The notes beneath the pieces were generated by a model. It was not told the DNA's origin and searched no databases. It saw only the letters and a program-made list of their open reading frames with translations. Of a stretch of DNA of 6,048 nucleotides, positions 5,126 to 6,048 are shown piece after piece; the stretch's first letter is position 1, and each line of letters starts with the position of its first letter. The stretch comes from CAZEJK01 sp964512045 (lineage in GTDB: Bacteria > Acidobacteriota > Thermoanaerobaculia > Thermoanaerobaculales > Sulfomarinibacteraceae). The stretch lies in assembly GCA_964512045.1 (NCBI GenBank), contig CAZEJK010000300.1:1-6048 (forward strand), in the 5' to 3' direction. The position numbers and the translations under genes are program-made.

Positions 5126-5145
5126 CGAGTGAGCGCGAGTGAGCG
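5126..5145. repeat. Tandem 10-bp repeat upstream of the terminal ORF
   Basis: CGAGTGAGCG occurs twice in direct contact (5126-5135 and 5136-5145). Just before it lies GTTG-agtgta-CAAC (5111-5124), a small inverted repeat. Both are within 60 bp of the GTG start at 5168 and could belong to its control region. No convincing -35/-10 pair is seen. Confidence 0.4.
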
Positions 5146-5167
5146 ACCTTCACGAGGGGGTGGCGTG

Positions 5168-6048
5168 GTGTCGGACAACTCCGTTGGCACCTCCTGGTGG
5201 TTCTCTGGTGAGATGGAGGGTGAGCAAGACGGCCATCACGAAGCGGGGGAGTCTCTGCGATGGACCGGGCAGCTGCACCTGTTCAGTCCTGCCTTCGGTC
5301 CGGATACGCAGCCTGGTGAGATCACCGTGGGTGGTCGTGGATACCTGGCTCTCCTCGCGGACGGCGACCGGCGGGTCCGCGAGGCAACGTCACTGCACAT
5401 GTCGACGGATCTGACGCCCACAGGTTTCCCGATTCAGTCGGCCCGGCTACTGCGGATCGACCTGGACGCCGACCTCACAGTCGGCGAGCTGCAGGCTGCC
5501 GGAGATCACGAGCTGGTGGCCCACGGCCGACGGGGGCTGGACTGTCTGCAGTCGCTGCCGGCGAGCTGGTTCGTGCACAGTCGCGATCTGACCTTCACGG
5601 GTGGCACCTGCCACACCTATAACCCGTTCTTTGCCGGTGACGTCATCTGGAGCCGGATCGAGGATGTCCAGTGGGGTGCGGACTCGCTCCTGCTCGGTGC
5701 GAGCTTCAGCGATGCTGTTGGCAACATCGAAGACGAGTATGTGGACGCGCTGGAGCAAGCGGTCGATCTGCAGACTGGTTCGCTACTCAGCGAGCGGGTG
5801 GCGGCCGGCGAGATTCCTCCGTACTCGCTGACCTCCTCCGGCAGGATGTGGCGACTGTTTCCGGAGGAGACAGAGTACCGGGTGTACGCCTACGGCTCGT
5901 CACAACGGCCCGGTGTCCGCGTGCGCGAGGCGGTCAGCGACGACACGTTTCTCGGCGGCTACTGGCGCCTCGATACTCTGTACGACGATCAGCCGGGCGT
6001 CGGGCTGCGCGGAGATCAACCGAACGACTTCAAGTTTCAGTATGTGGG
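5168..6048 (+). CDS. Unrecognised protein, incomplete at the window end
   Basis: A plus-strand frame stays open from before 5168 to the end of the window (at least 293 codons). Two adjacent GTG codons (5165 and 5168) follow a GAGGGGG ribosome binding site (5154-5160). The one at 5168 has the better spacing and gives a product beginning MSDNSVGTSWWFSG. The protein is acidic and soluble-looking, without signal peptide or membrane segment. It is rich in Trp, Tyr, Asp and Gly. Visible blocks are LHLFSPAFGPD, GGRGYLALLADGD, LLRIDLDADLTVGEL, GGTCHTYNPFF, SSGRMWRLFPEETEYRVYAY and GGYWRLDTLYDD. Codon use agrees with the neighbouring genes, and the frame is clearly selected over the other five. I do not recognise a family and see no catalytic motif I can name. 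The gene is divergent from the MaoC-like gene. Its C-terminus lies outside the window. Confidence 0.75.
   Translation, partial: MSDNSVGTSWWFSGEMEGEQDGHHEAGESLRWTGQLHLFSPAFGPDTQPGEITVGGRGYLALLADGDRRVREATSLHMSTDLTPTGFPIQSARLLRIDLDADLTVGELQAAGDHELVAHGRRGLDCLQSLPASWFVHSRDLTFTGGTCHTYNPFFAGDVIWSRIEDVQWGADSLLLGASFSDAVGNIEDEYVDALEQAVDLQTGSLLSERVAAGEIPPYSLTSSGRMWRLFPEETEYRVYAYGSSQRPGVRVREAVSDDTFLGGYWRLDTLYDDQPGVGLRGDQPNDFKFQYV

Noticed and set aside
1..6048. CRISPR array, tRNA or rRNA genes
   Set aside because: I saw no regularly spaced repeats, cloverleaf or rRNA-like sequence anywhere in the window.

Overview
The window is high-GC bacterial DNA with mostly G/C-ending codons. It suggests an environmental Actinomycetota or similar high-GC lineage. 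The reasons are base composition, a fragment resembling DUF5685 (which I know mainly from Actinomycetota and Firmicutes), and a promoter placed as for leaderless transcription. No marker gene fixes the taxon, so this is inference.

Layout. Bases 1-416 hold no gene I can support. Bases 420 to about 2131 are a mosaic of broken genes: (1) a secreted beta-rich protein cut off after about 148 residues; (2) the C-terminal half of a DUF5685-like protein, joined in another frame; (3) on the minus strand, the 3' end of a group II intron, with the last ~70 residues of its reverse transcriptase/maturase followed by well-formed domains V and VI; (4) what looks like one end of an insertion sequence with the start of a Cys4 zinc-finger ORF; (5) on the minus strand, the first ~25 codons of a GxxExxY-family gene with its ribosome binding site. 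None is intact. At least three joins (near 847-863, 1866-1876 and 2052-2061) connect unrelated pieces. This is either a hotspot of repeated insertion and deletion or, if the sequence comes from a metagenome, partly an assembly artefact.

From 2272 on the genes look intact. A promoter with its -10 box seven bases upstream of the ATG drives a nucleotidyltransferase-fold protein (2306-3019). This overlaps by 11 bp a small uncharacterised protein (3009-3359). The two form a tight operon and may act together. Facing them on the minus strand are three genes: an aspartate/glutamate racemase of the YgeA type (3375-4094), a 70-residue winged-helix protein (4176-4388) and a PhaJ-like MaoC enoyl-CoA hydratase (4534-4938). 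A divergent intergenic region with small repeats (4939-5164) precedes an unrecognised acidic plus-strand protein that starts at a GTG near 5168 and runs off the window end.

The best candidates for something undescribed are the leaderless nucleotidyltransferase/small-protein pair beside the mobile-element debris, and the unrecognised terminal ORF.
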